From assembly GCA_045605025.1 (NCBI GenBank), contig JAZUPE010000084.1:1-64000 (forward strand): a DNA stretch of 64,000 bases, written 5' to 3'. Shown piece by piece: positions 1 through 15,000 of this stretch; the first letter of the stretch is position 1; every line of letters starts with the position of its first letter. The notes under the pieces are model-generated. The model searched no databases. It had not been told where the DNA came from and saw only the letters and a program-made list of their open reading frames with translations. The translations under genes and the position numbers were made by a program. This DNA comes from SIG598 sp045605025. GTDB lineage: Bacteria > Bacillota > Clostridia > Oscillospirales > Acutalibacteraceae.

Positions 1-3000
1 AGCCGGTGAACGCCTCGTTGCCGATGGAGGTAACCTTTTCGGGAATGGCAATTGTCTCAAGCGACTTGCAGCCTGCAAAGACGCGGTCGCTTACAGAGGA
101 TATGCCGGAACCGATATCGGCTGCTCTGGGCGCTGTACAGCCTTCAAACGCACTGGCGCCGATGTTGGTAACGCTGTCGGGGATCTCGATCTCTTCCAGG
201 GCGCTGCAGCCGTAGGACGCCTCAGCCTCGATGGTTGTCAGTCCGTTGTTGAAAGCAACCGAGCCGAGGTTTACGCACTCACTGAAGGCTCCTGCGCGCA
301 GGATCTTCATGCTGCTGCCCAGAGAGATTCCGGTAAGCTTGCTGCATCCTGCAAAGGCACTTGCACCGATCTCGTTCAGGCTGTCGGGAAGCTCGATTGT
401 GTCGAGATTTTCGCAGCCGGCAAATGCGCTGTCGCGGATCTTTGTCAGTCCCTCACTGAGCACGGCTTCCTTCAGGTTGGGCAGAGCGGTAAAGGCGTTC
501 TTTCCAATGGAAGTTACGCCCTCTCCCACAACAACCTTCGTGATGGAAGCGTTGTGAGCAGCCCACGGAGTGCCGTCACCCGAAGCGAAGTCCTGCATAT
601 CTCCGGTGCCCTCGATGAAGAGCGTGCCATTTCCGTCATAGTAACAGGAGAGGCTTGCGCCGCAGTCAAGTTTGCCGAAGTGGATGGCAGCATCGGTGAG
701 GCAATTGTTGCCGTCGGCGATGGGCAGCCGGTTCCATACGTTTTCCGCGCCGGTGAAGTATACATCGGTTATCGCGGCGCAGCCCGCAAAGGCATTCTCG
801 GCGATGACGGTCAGCTTTTCGTTAAGATACACCTCGGTCAGAGATGTACATCCACTGAAGGTGTACTCACCGATATGATCCACGCCGCCGGGAATGGATA
901 CGGAAGTCAGTCCGGTGCTCATCTCGAACGCCGCGTCTTCAATCACAGTCACGCTGTCCGGCACGGCATATTCCGTAATCCTGCTGCGCGACGGGAATTT
1001 GATAAGTCTTGTAACGGTCTTGTCAAACAGCACGCCGTCTATATCGACATAAACATAGTTGTTCTCTGCAACGTCGATGCTTTCCAGAACCGCGCAGGCA
1101 CCGAAAGTGTTCCTTCCGATGTAGCCGACGCTGGCGGGAATGATGACACCGGTCAGAGCCGCGCAATTATAGAACGCGCTGTCGCAGATTGTAACAACGC
1201 CCTCCGGAATCGTTACGCCGGTCAGGGAAAGACAGCTTGCGAAAGCGTTTTGTCCGATGCCGGTTACGCTTCCGGGAATGGAGATACCGGACAGACATCT
1301 GCAATCGAAAAATGCTTCGCTGCCGATATTCTTCACTCCGTATTCAATAGTGACACGGTTAAGGGAGATACATCCCTTAAAGGCGCCTTCGCTGATTTCC
1401 TCCACGCTGCCGGGAACGGCAACGTCAGTCAGAGAGACGCACTCACTGAACGCGTATTCACGCATGTCGGTAACGCTGCCGGGAATCGTGTATTCTCCGG
1501 ACTTTGTCTGAGGCACATCGATGATTTCCGTCATCGCCTTGTTGAACAGTACGCCGTCGACAGCAGCGAAGGAATCGCTGCCTTCGGCTACGGTATATCC
1601 GGCAAACGCGCCGCATCGGTCAGTCGCGGATCCGTCAATTCGTGTCACGCTGGAGGGAACGGTAATACCGGTCAGGGCATCGCAATCGTAGAACGCGTTT
1701 CGACCGATGCCGGTCACGCCTTCCAGAATCACAACTTTCCTGATCAGTGCGCGGTCAGCATGCCACGGCGCAGGATTCAAAGCTTCGCCTGTTGATGCGT
1801 CATAATTGTAATCCGGCATATCACCGGTTCCGCTGATGGTCAGTATGCCGTCCTTGTCTATGATGTAGAAAACATCTTCACCGAGGGCATACTTCGCACA
1901 GTGGATATTCGCACCGGTGAGTTTCTCGTTGTTTGCGCCGATCGCGATATTGCTCCACTCGGTATCGGTGCCGGTGAAATACACATCGGTCAGGGAGGAG
2001 CAGTAATCAAACGCTCCTTTTCCAATGGTCTTTACGCTGACCGGGACAGTGACTCCGGTTATGCCGGAACAGGATTCGAACAGTCTGTCGGAAATTTCAG
2101 TCAGACCATCGGGAAGCGTAATTTCAGTCAGAGAATTACAGCCGATGAACGCTCCCTCTCCGATGCTGTCCACGCCGTCGGGAATGTCAATACCGGTCAG
2201 CGCTTTGCAGCCGACAAACGCAAAGGCACCGATATGCCTTACACTGTCCGGAATTGCAATGCCGGTCAGCGCTTTGCAACCGACAAACGCATCGTCACAG
2301 ATATGCGTCACGCCGTCGGGAATGGTGTATTCTCCGCTCTTGCCCAGCGGACACACGATAAGCTGTGTCGCGTCCTTGTTGAACAGAACACCGTCAGCGC
2401 TGGAATAGCTGTTGCTTTCCTCCGCGACGTTTATCGCGGTCAGGGAGAAGCAATCCATAAACACATTATTGCCAATGCTGTTTACGCTGGCGGGAATGTC
2501 AACTTCAGTAAGTGCCGTGCAGCCAGCAAAAGTAGCATCTCCAATGGAAGGCACACCCTCCGGAATGACGATTGAGGTCAGCGAGAAGCATTCGCTGAAC
2601 ACACCTTGTTCAATGCTTACCACACTGTCGGGAATGTCGATCGTGCTCAGCTTCACGCAGCGGACAAACGCCCAATCACCAATGCTGGACACGCTGTCGG
2701 CGATCTCGACCGAGGTCACATTTTCAAGACCGGCAAACGCATACGAACCAATGCTGGTTATGCCGTCCAGAATGACCACTTTCCTGATTTGTGCACTGTT
2801 TGCATACCACGGCGCAGAGTTCTCTGCCCCATCAAAGTCCGGCATATCACCGGTTCCGCTGATGGTCAGAGTGCCGTCCGCGTCGATGGTGTAGAAAAGA
2901 TTTTCACCGCAGACATACTTCGCGATGTGGATATTCGCGTTGGTGAGACAATCGTTGCCCTCACCGATCACGATCTGATTCCATTCGGCGTCTGTGCCCG

Positions 3001-6000
3001 TAAAGTATACGTCGGTCAGGGAAGTGCAGTCGAAGAAGGCACGGTCTTCGATGCTGGTCACACCGGCAGGAAGCGTAATTTCAGTCACAGAATTACAGCC
3101 GATGAACGCTCCCTCTCCGATGCTGTCCACGCCGTCGGGAATTGCAATAGCGGTCAGGGAGGAGCAGAAAGCAAACGCACTTTCCCCGATTTGTGTCACG
3201 CTGTCAGGCAGTGTGATTTCCGTCAGGGAGTCGCAGTCGAAGAACGCGTACGCACCTATCGTGATTACGCTGTCGGGAATAGTAACGCCGGTCAGGGAGT
3301 TGCAGCCGGAGAACGCGCCTTCACCAATTTGTGTCACGCTGTCGGGAATTGCGTATTCTCCGCTCTTGCCCCGCGGATACACGATAAGCTGTGTCGCATC
3401 CTTGTTGAACAGAACTCCGTCTATACTGGAATAGCTGGTGTTTGCTTCAGCAACATTTATCGCCGTCAGGGGACTACAAACAAACGCATCACTAGCAATA
3501 TGCGTAACGCTTGCGGGAATATAAACGCTGGTAAGGGGGCAGTATATGAACGCCTCTCTGCCGATGGAGGTCACTCCGTCAGATATGGTGATGCCGGTCA
3601 GCAGCGCACAGTCTGCGAATGCGCAGTCTCCAATCTTGGTCACGCTGCCTGGAATGGTGATGCCGGTCAAACCGCTCCTTGCAAACGCACCTGCTCCGAT
3701 TTCGGTCAGACCGTCGGGAATCACAACATCACTCAGTGATGTGCAGCCGCAGAACTGCTCTGCACTGATGGTCTGCACTCCATCGGGAATAACGATGGAT
3801 GTCAGAGAACTGCAATCGTAGAACGCGCCTTCCCCGATTCTGGTCACTCCTTCGGGAATCTCGACTGAGGTCACGTTTTCGAGGCCGGCAAACGCACACG
3901 AACCGATGCCGGTTACGCCGTCCTCTATCACGATCTTTCTGATGGAGCCACTGCGGGATGCCCACGGTGCGGCATTTTCGTCCCGATCGAAGGTCGGCAT
4001 ATCACCGGTGCCGCTGATGGTAAGAGTGCCGTCCGCGTCGATGGTGTAGAAAAGATTCTCGCCGCAGACATACTTCGCGATGTTGATATTCGCGCCGGTG
4101 AGGGCTTCGTTGCCGGCACCGATCGCAATCTGATTCCATTCGGCATCCGTACCGGTGAAGTATACGTCGGTCAGGGAATCGCAGCCGGAGAAGGCATATC
4201 CCTCGATTTGTGTCACGCCTGCAGGAATAGTGACTGTGGCAAGTCCTTCACACTCACAGAATGTACCATAGACTATTTCCTTCAGACCTTCCGGAAGAAC
4301 CAGCTCTGTCAGCGCATTGCATCGGTAGAAGGCATAACTGCCAATGGCATTTACGCTTGCCGGGAAAACAATGCCGGTAAGCAAACCGCAGTTATTGAAC
4401 GCGTTATTGCTGATTTCTGTCACGCCGTCGGGAACGGTATACTCTCCGCCCCTTCCCTGCGGGAACATGACAAGCTGCGTTGCGTCATTGTTGAACAGTA
4501 CTCCGTCTACACTGGAATAGCTGTTGTTTCCTTCGGCAACATTTATCGCGGCAAGAGACAGGCAGTCCAAAAATGCCCCGCTCTCAAATCTGGTTACGCC
4601 CGCGGGAATTGTGATGCTGGTCAGACCGCAATTATTGAACGCATTCATCCGGATTTCCGTTATGCTGTCCGGCAGATCAATCGACTTAAGCGAGCTGCAT
4701 CCTTCGAAAGCAAACGCATCGATGCTTGTTACACTTTCAGGGACCACCACGTCGCTAAGCGAAGTACACCCGCTGAACGTTCCCAGAATGATGGCCTGCA
4801 CTCCATCGGGAATAACGACAGATGTCAGCGAGCTGCAATTGCAGAACGCACTGTCCTCTATGCTGCTCACGCTGTCAGGGATGTCAATCGATGCAAGCTT
4901 TACACAGTTTGAAAACGCTCCCATATCAATGCTGGTCACGCCTTCAGGGATCTCGACTGAGGTCACGTTTTCCAGATTGAAAAACACATGCGAACCAATG
5001 TTGGTTACGCCTTCTTCTATTACGATATTTCTGATGGAATCGCTGCGGGAGGCCCATGGCACAGCAGACTCCGGCATATCGCCGGTGCCGCTGATGGTCA
5101 GCGTGCCGTCCACGTCGATGGTATAGAAGAAATCTTCGCCCCAGACATACTTCGCGATGTGGATATTCGCGTTGGTGAGAGCTTTGTTGCCATCACCGAT
5201 CGCAATCTGATTCCATTCGGCATCTGTGCCGGTGAAGTATACGTCGGTCAGGGAGTGGCAGCCGGAGAAAGCAAGGTCTTCGATGCTGGTCACACCGGCA
5301 GGAATGGTGATCGCGGTAAGCGATCTGCAATTGTAGAACGCACACTCTCCGATGCTGACCAGACCGTCCGGTATATCCACGCCGGTCAGTCCTGTGCTGG
5401 CTAAAAATGCGTAATCACAGATTTCGGTAACGCCGGCGGGAACGGTGTAATCACCACTCTTCGCCTTGGGGAACATAACAAGCTGTGTTGCGTCCTTGTT
5501 GAACAGTACTCCGTCTATACTGGAATAGCTGTTGTTTGCTTCAGCAACATTTATAGCAAGAAGATCGAGACCACTTAATTCATCTACGCCAATGCTTATC
5601 ACTCCCGCGGGAATTGTGATGCTGGTCAAGCCGGAATTAAGGAACGCATTCATCCGGATTTCCGTTATGCTGTCCGGCAGATCAATCGTTTTAAGCGAAC
5701 GGCAGTCATCGAAAGCAAACGCATCGATGCTTGTTACACTGTCGGGAATCACGACATCACTCAGCGACCAACAAGTCTGGAACAGCTTTGCACTGATAAT
5801 CTGCACTTTGTCAGGAATAATGACTGATGTCAGCGATAAGCAGGCCCCGAATGCACCTTGTTCAATGCTTGTCACACTGTCGGGAATATCTATCTCAGAC
5901 AGATTCTCGCAGTGGCAAAATGCTTCTTCGCCAATACTGGTAACGCTGTCAGCGATTTCAACTGAAGAAACATTTACGACGTCATAAAACGCACGCGAAC

Positions 6001-9000
6001 CGATGCGGGTTATGCCGTCTTCTATCACGATTTTTCTGACGTAAGCCCTGCGGGAGGCCCACGGCTCACAGTCCCACCAGTGCGAATAGCTGTCGAAGTC
6101 CGGAATATCGCCGGTGCCGCTGATGGTCAGAGTGCCGTCCGCATCGAAGGTGTAGATAAGATTATCGCCGCAAATATACTTCGCGATGTGGATATTCGCG
6201 TTAGTGAGACGATCGTTGCTCCCACCAATCACGATCTGATTCCATTCAGCATCCGTGCCGGTGAAGTATACGTCGGTCAGGGAAGTGCAACCGAAGAAGG
6301 CAAGGTCTTCGATGCTGGTCACACCGGCAGGAATGGTGATTGCGGCAAGTCCTGCACAATCACGGAATGTGCTGAAAGCAATTCCGGTCAATCTTTCCGG
6401 AAGTACTATTTCTGTCAGCGAAGTACAATTAGCGAATGCATTGCTGCCAATGGAGCTTACACTGTCGGGTAGTGTAATTTCCGTCAGGGAATCGCACCAG
6501 GCAAAAGAGCACTCACCTATCGTAATTACGCTGTCGGGGATGGTAACTCCGGTCAGCTTCCGGCATGGAAAGAAGGCCGATGGGCCGATTGTAGTCACGC
6601 CGTCGGGAATGGCATACTCTCCGCCCCTTCCCTGCGGGAACATGACAAGCTGTGTTGCGTCCTTGTTAAACAGTACTCCGTCCACACTGGAATAGCTGTT
6701 GTTTCCTTCGGCGGCATTTATCTCGGCAAGAGACAGGCAGTCCAAAAATACCTCTCTCTCAAAGCTGGTTACGCCCGCGGGAATTGTGATGCTGGTCAGA
6801 CCGGAAGCAAAGAACGCATTCATCTGGATTTCCGTTATGCTGTCCGGCAGATCAATCGTTTTAAGCGAAAGGCAGCTTTCGAAAGCTTCCCGATCGATGC
6901 TTGTTACACTTTCAGGAACCACCACGTCGCTCAGCGAAATACACCCGCTGAACGTACCCATACTGATGGTCTGCACTCCATCGGGAATAACGACAGATGT
7001 CAGCGAGGTGCAATTGCAGAACGCACTGTCCTCTATGCTGCTCACACTGTCGGCGATTTCGACTGAGGTCACGTTACTAAGTTCGGCAAACGCACGCGAA
7101 CCGATGCTGGTTATGCCGTCCAGAATGATCACTTTCCTGATTTGTGCACTGTTTGCATACCACGGCGCAGCTTTTTCGTCCCAGCCGAAGTCTGGCATGT
7201 CACCGGTTCCTCTGATGGTCAGAGTGCCATTGGCGTCGATGATGTAGGAGAGTCCGTCACCGACAGACTGCGCAAAGTGGAAGGTCGCGCCAAGGAGGTT
7301 TTCGTTGCCCTCCGCGGCGATGTCAATCGTGTTCCACTGTTCCTCGGTGCCGGTGAAGTACACGTCGGTCAGTTCGTCATTCCAGGCAAACGCGTATTCT
7401 CCGATACGCTCCACACCGGTGCTAATGGTTACTGATTTAATACGGTTGCTCTGGAACGCGTAGGTGTCAATTGTGGTTACACTCTCAGGAATGGTGACTT
7501 CGGTCAGATTGTTGCAGCCGAACACACCTTTACCGATAACGGACAATCCGTCAGGAATATCAATTCCGGAAAGCTCGCAGTCGTAGAATGCGTAATCGCC
7601 TATGGTTGTCACACTGTCGGGCAGAGTGACGTCGGTCAGCGATCTGCAATATGAAAACGCGCGCTCTCCGATGCTGACCAGACCGTCCGGCATAACAATG
7701 CCGGTCAGTCCTGTGCTGTAGAAAAATGCGTAATCACCGATTTCGGTAACGCCGGCGGGAACGGTGTAATCACCACTCTTCGCCTGGGGGAATCTGATAA
7801 GCTGTGCGGCATCGGCGTTGAACAGGACACCGTCAATGTCGCAATAGCTGCCGTTGCCCTCGGCGACATTGATAGCCTCCATCGAATCGCTCGCAAACGC
7901 GTCTTTACCGATAGTGGTCACGCTGGACGGAATGTTGACTACCGCCAGATTATCACATGCGGCAAAGGCTTCCTCGCCAATGCTGATTACGCCCTCCGGC
8001 ACAGCTACTTCCTGCAGATTCCCGCACGCGCGGAAAGCGCCTTCTCCAATGGAGGTCACACTGTCAGGAATCACCACTCCGGACAGAGCTTTGCTTTCAA
8101 AAGCATAATCGGCAATAGAAGTCACGCCGTCGGGAACGATATATTCATCATATATCTGGTACACCACTTCGCAAAGCACTGTTCCATCCTTGCTGAACAG
8201 CACTCCGTCCGAAAGAGTATAGTGGTCGTTGCCCTTGGCAACAGTAACGTAACCCAGATTGCTGCACCCTCTGAATATGCGCGAACCGATGCTTGTAACG
8301 GTCGAGGGAATATTAATCTGGCTGAGCACAGAACAGTAACTGAACGCATTACTGTCAATAGTGGTTACGCCCTCGGGAAGACTGATTGATGCCAGTGATT
8401 CGCAGGCAAAGAACGCTTCACTGCCGATGCGTTTAACGCTTGACGGAATTTTCACATCAGTCAGTTTGATGAAGCCGGCAAACGCGCAGTCACCGATTGC
8501 GGTAACTCCGTCACAAATGATTACTTTGCTGATCGTGTCAGCTTTATCCTGCCACGGTGCGATATAGACCGGATAGGCAACGGTCCGGGCGTTGTCATAA
8601 TCGCCTATGGCGCCTGTACCGCTGATGTACAGGGTTCCGTTTCCATTGATAATGTAGTAAACATCCGGAGCAAACTTCTGCGGGAAGTGAACGTCGGCGT
8701 ATTCGAGTATGTCATTGTCTGCTCCGATCTCTATACGGTTCCACTCGTCCTCCGTGCCAATGAAATATATATCCTTGAGCGTGCGCAGACCATCTACGCC
8801 TTCTATCGGACCGGCAACATTGTTTCCGGCGAAGGAGCCGAACGCGCTGTCCTCAATGACGGTGACGGTGTTCGGAATTGTGATTTTCCCGAGAACGCTG
8901 CAGTTCACAAAGGCTTCCTTGCCGATGCTCGTTACGCCGGCAGGTATCTCAAGGCCTTCGAGCTCGTAGCAGCAATAGAACATTCTTTCGCCGATTCGCG

Positions 9001-12000
9001 TGATTCCTTCCGGAAGCACGATGCTTTTGAGACTGGCGCAGGAATCAAAGGCGAATTCGCCGATTTCCTTCACACTGTCAGAAATATGAATCGCTTCAAT
9101 CTTTCTGGCCGCTCTGAATGCGCTGTCACCGATCCGCTCGACAAAATCGGGAACATAATATTTTTCGTTGTATCTGCCGGCCGGATAGGTTATCAGCTCT
9201 TTCCAGTCATCACTGAACAGTACACCATCCCTGCTGTCGTAAAAATAGTTTCTTGTGTCAACAAATATATCCGTCAATCTGCCGTTGTTAAGGAACGCAG
9301 TATCAGAAATATGTTTTACGCTTGCGGGAATATCGACAGAGCTGAAGTAATTGCAGCCGGAACGATCAAAGAACGCACGGTCACCAATAGTTGTGACACC
9401 ATCGCTGATTATGAGCTGGTCTATTCTCTGACCGAACCAGGGAGCATACCGCTCCTCGTTCCAGTCGTACATGCTTCCCTGTCCGGAGATGGTAAGCACT
9501 CCGTCAACAAGGCTCCAGGTAAGGTTCTTACCGCACTCATAATCTGCCACGATATCATCAGCAAAGTGAATGGTGGCGCCGGTGAGGCATTCGTTGCCTT
9601 CAGCGATCTCAATCTTATTCCACTCCTCCCCGGTGCCGGTGAAATAAACATCGATCAGCCCTCCACAGCCGCTGAACGCCCACCCGTTGATGTTGGTCAG
9701 GGTGCCGGGAAGGGTGATCTCTGTCAGCGAAGAGCATGCAACAAACGCCATATTGTCAATGGTGGTTACGCCCTCGGGAAGAGAAACTTTTTCAAGCGTG
9801 TCGTTGTAAGCGAACGCACCTGACATAATGACTTCCACTCCGCCCGGAATAGCGTATTCCTGCAGCCTTGCCCAGTGTGTATGCAGTTCTGTCTTCTGCT
9901 TGTTGAACAGCGAGCCGGAAATGCTGGTATAGTATTCATTGTCCGGATCAACGATCAATGCAGTAAGCGAATCGCAATCTTCGAACGCATAAATCGCGAT
10001 CTCTGCAACACTGGCAGAAACGAAAATCTCTGTAAGCTGCGAGCAGTTGCTAAAGGCACCGTAGTTTATTTCGTAAATCCCGTCGGGAACTGAATATTTG
10101 CCCGTCTTTTTTTCCGGGCACTTAATAAGGCTTGAATTATCGCTGTCTATCAGCACACCTTCAACACTGCTGTACTTTGCATTCTCTTCCGCAACATTTA
10201 TCGCGGTAAGCGCCGCGCAATGATCGAATGCTTCAGACTCGATCGTGCTCACGCTGGCAGGAATATTGATTTCCGTCAGCGACCGGCAGCCCTCAAAAGC
10301 GCAGAAGCCGATACGGGTCACGCCGTCGGGAATGATAATTTCTGTGAGTTTGCCGCAATCCATGAAAGCACCGTCACCGATGCTGGTTACTCCTTCACGG
10401 ATTACGACTTTTTTGATTTCATCAGCCCGTTCAAGCCAGGGCGCATCAACGTGAGAATCCCAGTTGAAATGACTGTAGTAATCTTCCATTTCTCCGTAAC
10501 AACTGATGGTAAGCGTTCCGTCCTCGCTGATATCCCATGTAGATTTGACGCCATCATCCGGAGACGAGTTGTAGTGGACATTCGCACTGGCAAGACATTC
10601 GTTGCCGCCAGCGATGATGATGTTGTTCCATTCTTCCTCAGAACCGGCGTAAAGAACATCCTTGAGGGAATCGCAGAAGGCAAAAGCATCGCTGTCGATT
10701 TCGGTCACGCCTGCAGGAATGAACACTACACTCATTGAGTCGCAGCGGTAGAATGCATATCTGCCGATTTTGGTCACGCCTGCAGGAATGCTGACTCCGG
10801 TAAGCTCGCGGCAGCTGCAGAAGGCATAATCGGCAATCGCGGTCACGCTCTCGGGAATGGCGTATTTTCCTTCCTTATTGTAGAAACACTCATAGAGAGT
10901 GGTCATATCCTTGCTGAACAGCACATTGTCCACAACAGTAAAGCTGTTGTTTCCTACCAGAACAGAATAACCGTACATCGACCAGCAGCCGTTAAATACC
11001 TGCGCGCCGATGCTTGTAACGCTTGTGGGAATGTCTACACTCGTAAGCGAAGTACAGGAAACAAACGCGCCATCGCCAATGCTGGTCAATCCGTCAGGAA
11101 GCGGCACTGTGGTCAGCGAAGTGCAGGAAAAGAAAGCCTGCGCGCCGATTCTGGTAACGCCGACAGGGATCCAGATGCTTTCCAGTTCGAAGAATCCCGC
11201 GAACGCGCAGTCTCCGATACTGGTAATTCCTTCGTCGATAACGACAGTGACAACGTCATTGCTTAAAGCCTTCCACGGAGCGATACTCTCCGGATTCTCC
11301 GAAGTCAGCGGGTTTTCGTAGTTCGGCATATTGCCGGTTCCGCTGATGATAAGAACGCCGTATTCGTTGACAGTCCATGTCAGGTCGGTCGCGTCGCCGA
11401 CGGTATGGTTGAAGCGGATGTCCGCTTCGGTGAGACATTGGTTATATTCGTCGATGACGATATTGTTCCAGTTTCCTTCGGAACCGGAATAGTATACCGT
11501 TTCAAGAGCCGTACAATCATCGAAGGCACCCTCGCCGACAGCAGTCACGCTGTCCGGAATGTAGACTCCGGTAAGATTATCGCACTCGTAAAACGCATAC
11601 TCATCAACCGTTGTCACGCTTTCCGGAATCACATATTCGCCGGTTATCGTCTGCGGTACACGGATGATTACAGTGGCATTCCTGTCGAACAGAACGCCAT
11701 CGCGGCTTGAATAGCTGTTGTTGCCCGCGGCCACTTCAATACCGGTAAGCGGTGTACAGCCCACGAACGCACCGCTGCCGATATGCGTAACGCTTGCAGG
11801 AATATATACGCTGGTAAGGGGGCAGAACAGGAACGCGTCGCTGCCGATGGAGGTCACACTGTCAGGCAGAGTAATACTGGACAGGCCGGCACCGTTGAAC
11901 GCATCGTCTCCGATGGATTCCACGCTGCCGGGAATGACAATGCCGGTCAGGTGCTCACAGCCTCTGAACGCACTGTCGCCGATAGACGTCACGCTGTCCG

Positions 12001-15000
12001 GGATAGCAACATCACTCAGGGCAAAGCACGTTAAGAACGTGCATCTGGCAATAGAGGTCACGCCGTCAGGTATGGAAATGCTCTTCAGAGCATAGCAGCC
12101 AAAGAAAGCATATTCACCGATTTCCTCAACACTGTCGGGAATGGAAATTCCGGGCAGCGAGGTGCAGCCGGCGAACGCGCTGTCGCCGATGGAAGTCACA
12201 CTGTCGGGAACAGTGACAAAAAGCAGCTCGGAAAGACCGGCGAACGCGTAGTCGCCGATCCGTGTCACGCCGTCACTTATGACGACTTTTCTGATGCCGG
12301 AATTATGCTCCGACCACGGAGCAACGTTCTCGCCGTAATAAGCCTCCTCGAAGTCAGGAATGTCACCGGTACCGCTGATGATCAGGGTGCCGTTCTCGTC
12401 CAGAGACCAGACAAGCTTATCTCCCAGCTCTCCGGAGCTGGCAACCACTCTGTGGCCGTAAGTAATGCTTTCGGCATTGTTAAGTTCCCACTGATCCTCA
12501 ATGCCGTCGATATTTGCCCAGTCTTCTTCGCTGCCGGAGTACCTGACCTCCTTGATCGCGGCGCAGTCAGCAAACGCCCACTGGCCGATGGATGTCACGC
12601 TGTCGGGAATCACGACCGATTCAAGACCGGTACAGCCGCAGAAAGTTCCGTCACCGATGTCGGTCACGCCGCCCTTGAGCACAACGCTCTTAAGGCTGGT
12701 GCAGTCGGCAAACGCCCAGTGACCGATACTGTCAACGGTCAGCGGAACGACAATTTCAGTAATGCCGGCGCAGCGGACAAAGGCGCTTTCGCCGATTTTT
12801 CTGAGCCCGTCGGGCAGATTTACGCTGGTGATGGAGGTTCCCTCAAAGGCACCTTCATCGATGACCTCGAGACCCTTTCCAAAGGTCACCGAGGTAAGGG
12901 TTTCGCAATCCTGGAACACCCACTTGCCGATAGTAACAAGGCTGTCGGGGAATACAAGCGTCTTTACAGGATCTCCCTTGAAGGCGCAATCGCCAATGGT
13001 TTTCAGGCCCGCAGGCAGGTCAAGGCTGCTGATATTGCATTCCTCAAAGGCACCCTCGTCGATCAGCTCAAGATTCTGTCCGAAGGTCACCGACGTAAGA
13101 GTTCCGCAGCCTGCGAACGCCCACTTGCCGATAGTAACAAGGCTGTCTGGGAACACAAGGCTCTCCACAGGAACACCGCTGAAGGCACTTTCGTCGATCA
13201 GCTCAAGGCCGCTGCCAAAGGTTACGGAACCGAGAGCTTCGCAGCCTGCGAATGCCCACCTGCCGATGGTTTTAACACTGTCGGGAATATCGATCGACTC
13301 AATGCCGCCGCATCCGCTGAAAGCTCCTTCGCCAATGCCGGTTACGCCGTTCCCGATCTCAACGCTTTCAAGACCGGTACAGTCGGCAAACGCCCAGTTG
13401 CCGACGTTTTCAACCGTCTGCGGAATGACAAGTTCAGTAATGCCGGCGCAGCGGGCAAAGGCACTCTCGCCGATCACTCTGAGCCCGTCGGGCAGATTTA
13501 TGCCGGTGATGGATGTTCCCTCAAAGGAGCCTTCTTCAATTACCTCAAGGTTTTTTCCAAAGGTCACCGAGGCAAGGGCTTCGCAATTCTGGAACGCCCA
13601 CTTGTCAATTATCTTCACACTGTCGGGTATAGCAATGCTGACCAGCGCTTTACATCCGCTAAAAGCGCTGGACCCGATGGTTTCTATTCCGTTTTTGAAA
13701 GTTACAGATTCAATGTTCGGACACTCGAAAAAGGCGCCATCGTTCAGGGTCCTCATTCCGCTTCCGAAGGATACCGAGGTAAGCTGGCTGCAGCCGTTGA
13801 ACGCCCAGCCGCCGATTTCAATCAGGCTGTCGGGGAATTCTACGGTTCTGATTCCCGTGCAGCTCATTGCGCCATCTTCTATGTATTCAAGACCGCTGCC
13901 CATATCAATTTCGGAAAGGGCTGCGCAGTTGTAGAAGGCACTCGTTCCGATGGTCTTCAGGCTGTCGGGCAGCTCGATGCTCTCAAGCGCAGCGCAGCCG
14001 GCAAAGGCTCTGTAACCGATCCAGTTCAGCCCTTCATTGAGCACGACCTCGGTCACGCCGGCAAGACCGTCAAAGGCTCTGTCGCCAATGTCGGTAACGC
14101 CCTCGCCAATAATAATCTTCGTGATCGAGGAACTGAATCCCGACCACGGAGTCTCTCCGGGTATTGAAAAACCGGGAATCGCTCCGCTGCCGCTGATTAT
14201 CAGCGTGCCGCCGTCCACAGTCCATCTCACGTCGCCGACATCGCCAGAAGAAACGCTGTCGGACTGAGAATAATGGATATTCGCGCGGGCGAGAACCTCG
14301 TTGCCGCTGGCAAAGGAAATCTTGCTCCAATCCTCCGCGGTGCCGTCATAGAATACGTCTGTCAGCGCCTCACAATCATAGAACGCGTTGCTTCCGATGC
14401 CAACAACACCTGCAGGAATGTACACTTCGGTCAGCGAAGCGCAGCCGCAGAAGGTGCTGTCAGCGATACTGGTAATATCCTGAGGGAGGACGATATCGGT
14501 CAGCGAAACGCAGTAACTGAACGCACTGTCAGCAATAACGGTCACGCTTTCGGGAATGTCTATACCGGTCAGCGAATGGCAGCCGTAGAAAGCCAGACTG
14601 CCGATTTCTTCCACTCCATCCGGAATGCTTACGTCTGTGAGCGAATCACAGGATGTAAACAGATACTCGCCTATACTGGTAATGCCTGAGGGGATAGTGA
14701 TGCTTCTGAGAGACTGACATCCGACGAACGCTGTATCACCTATCTCCGCAACGCTGTCCGGAAGGTTGATTTCCGTCAATGACCGGCACGCAGCAAACGC
14801 TCCGTTTTCGATCCGTTCAAGACCTTCGGGAAGAATAATGGCAGTCAGCAGGCTGCATCCACCGAAGGCCACCGGTTCGATACTGGTCACGCTGTCGGGA
14901 ACGGTGTATTCACCGGCCTTTGTAATAAGGCAGTCCTCGAGCGCTGTGATGTCCTTGTTGAACAGCACACCGTCGATATAGGTATATCTGCTGTTGTTCT

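Noticed and set aside
554..14167. Long plus-strand open frames (up to 620 codons) across the LRR gene
   Set aside because: They run opposite a continuous repeat-encoding frame and translate to repeated low-sense motifs (GHAVGN-type) produced by the LRR codons; they lack ribosome binding sites.
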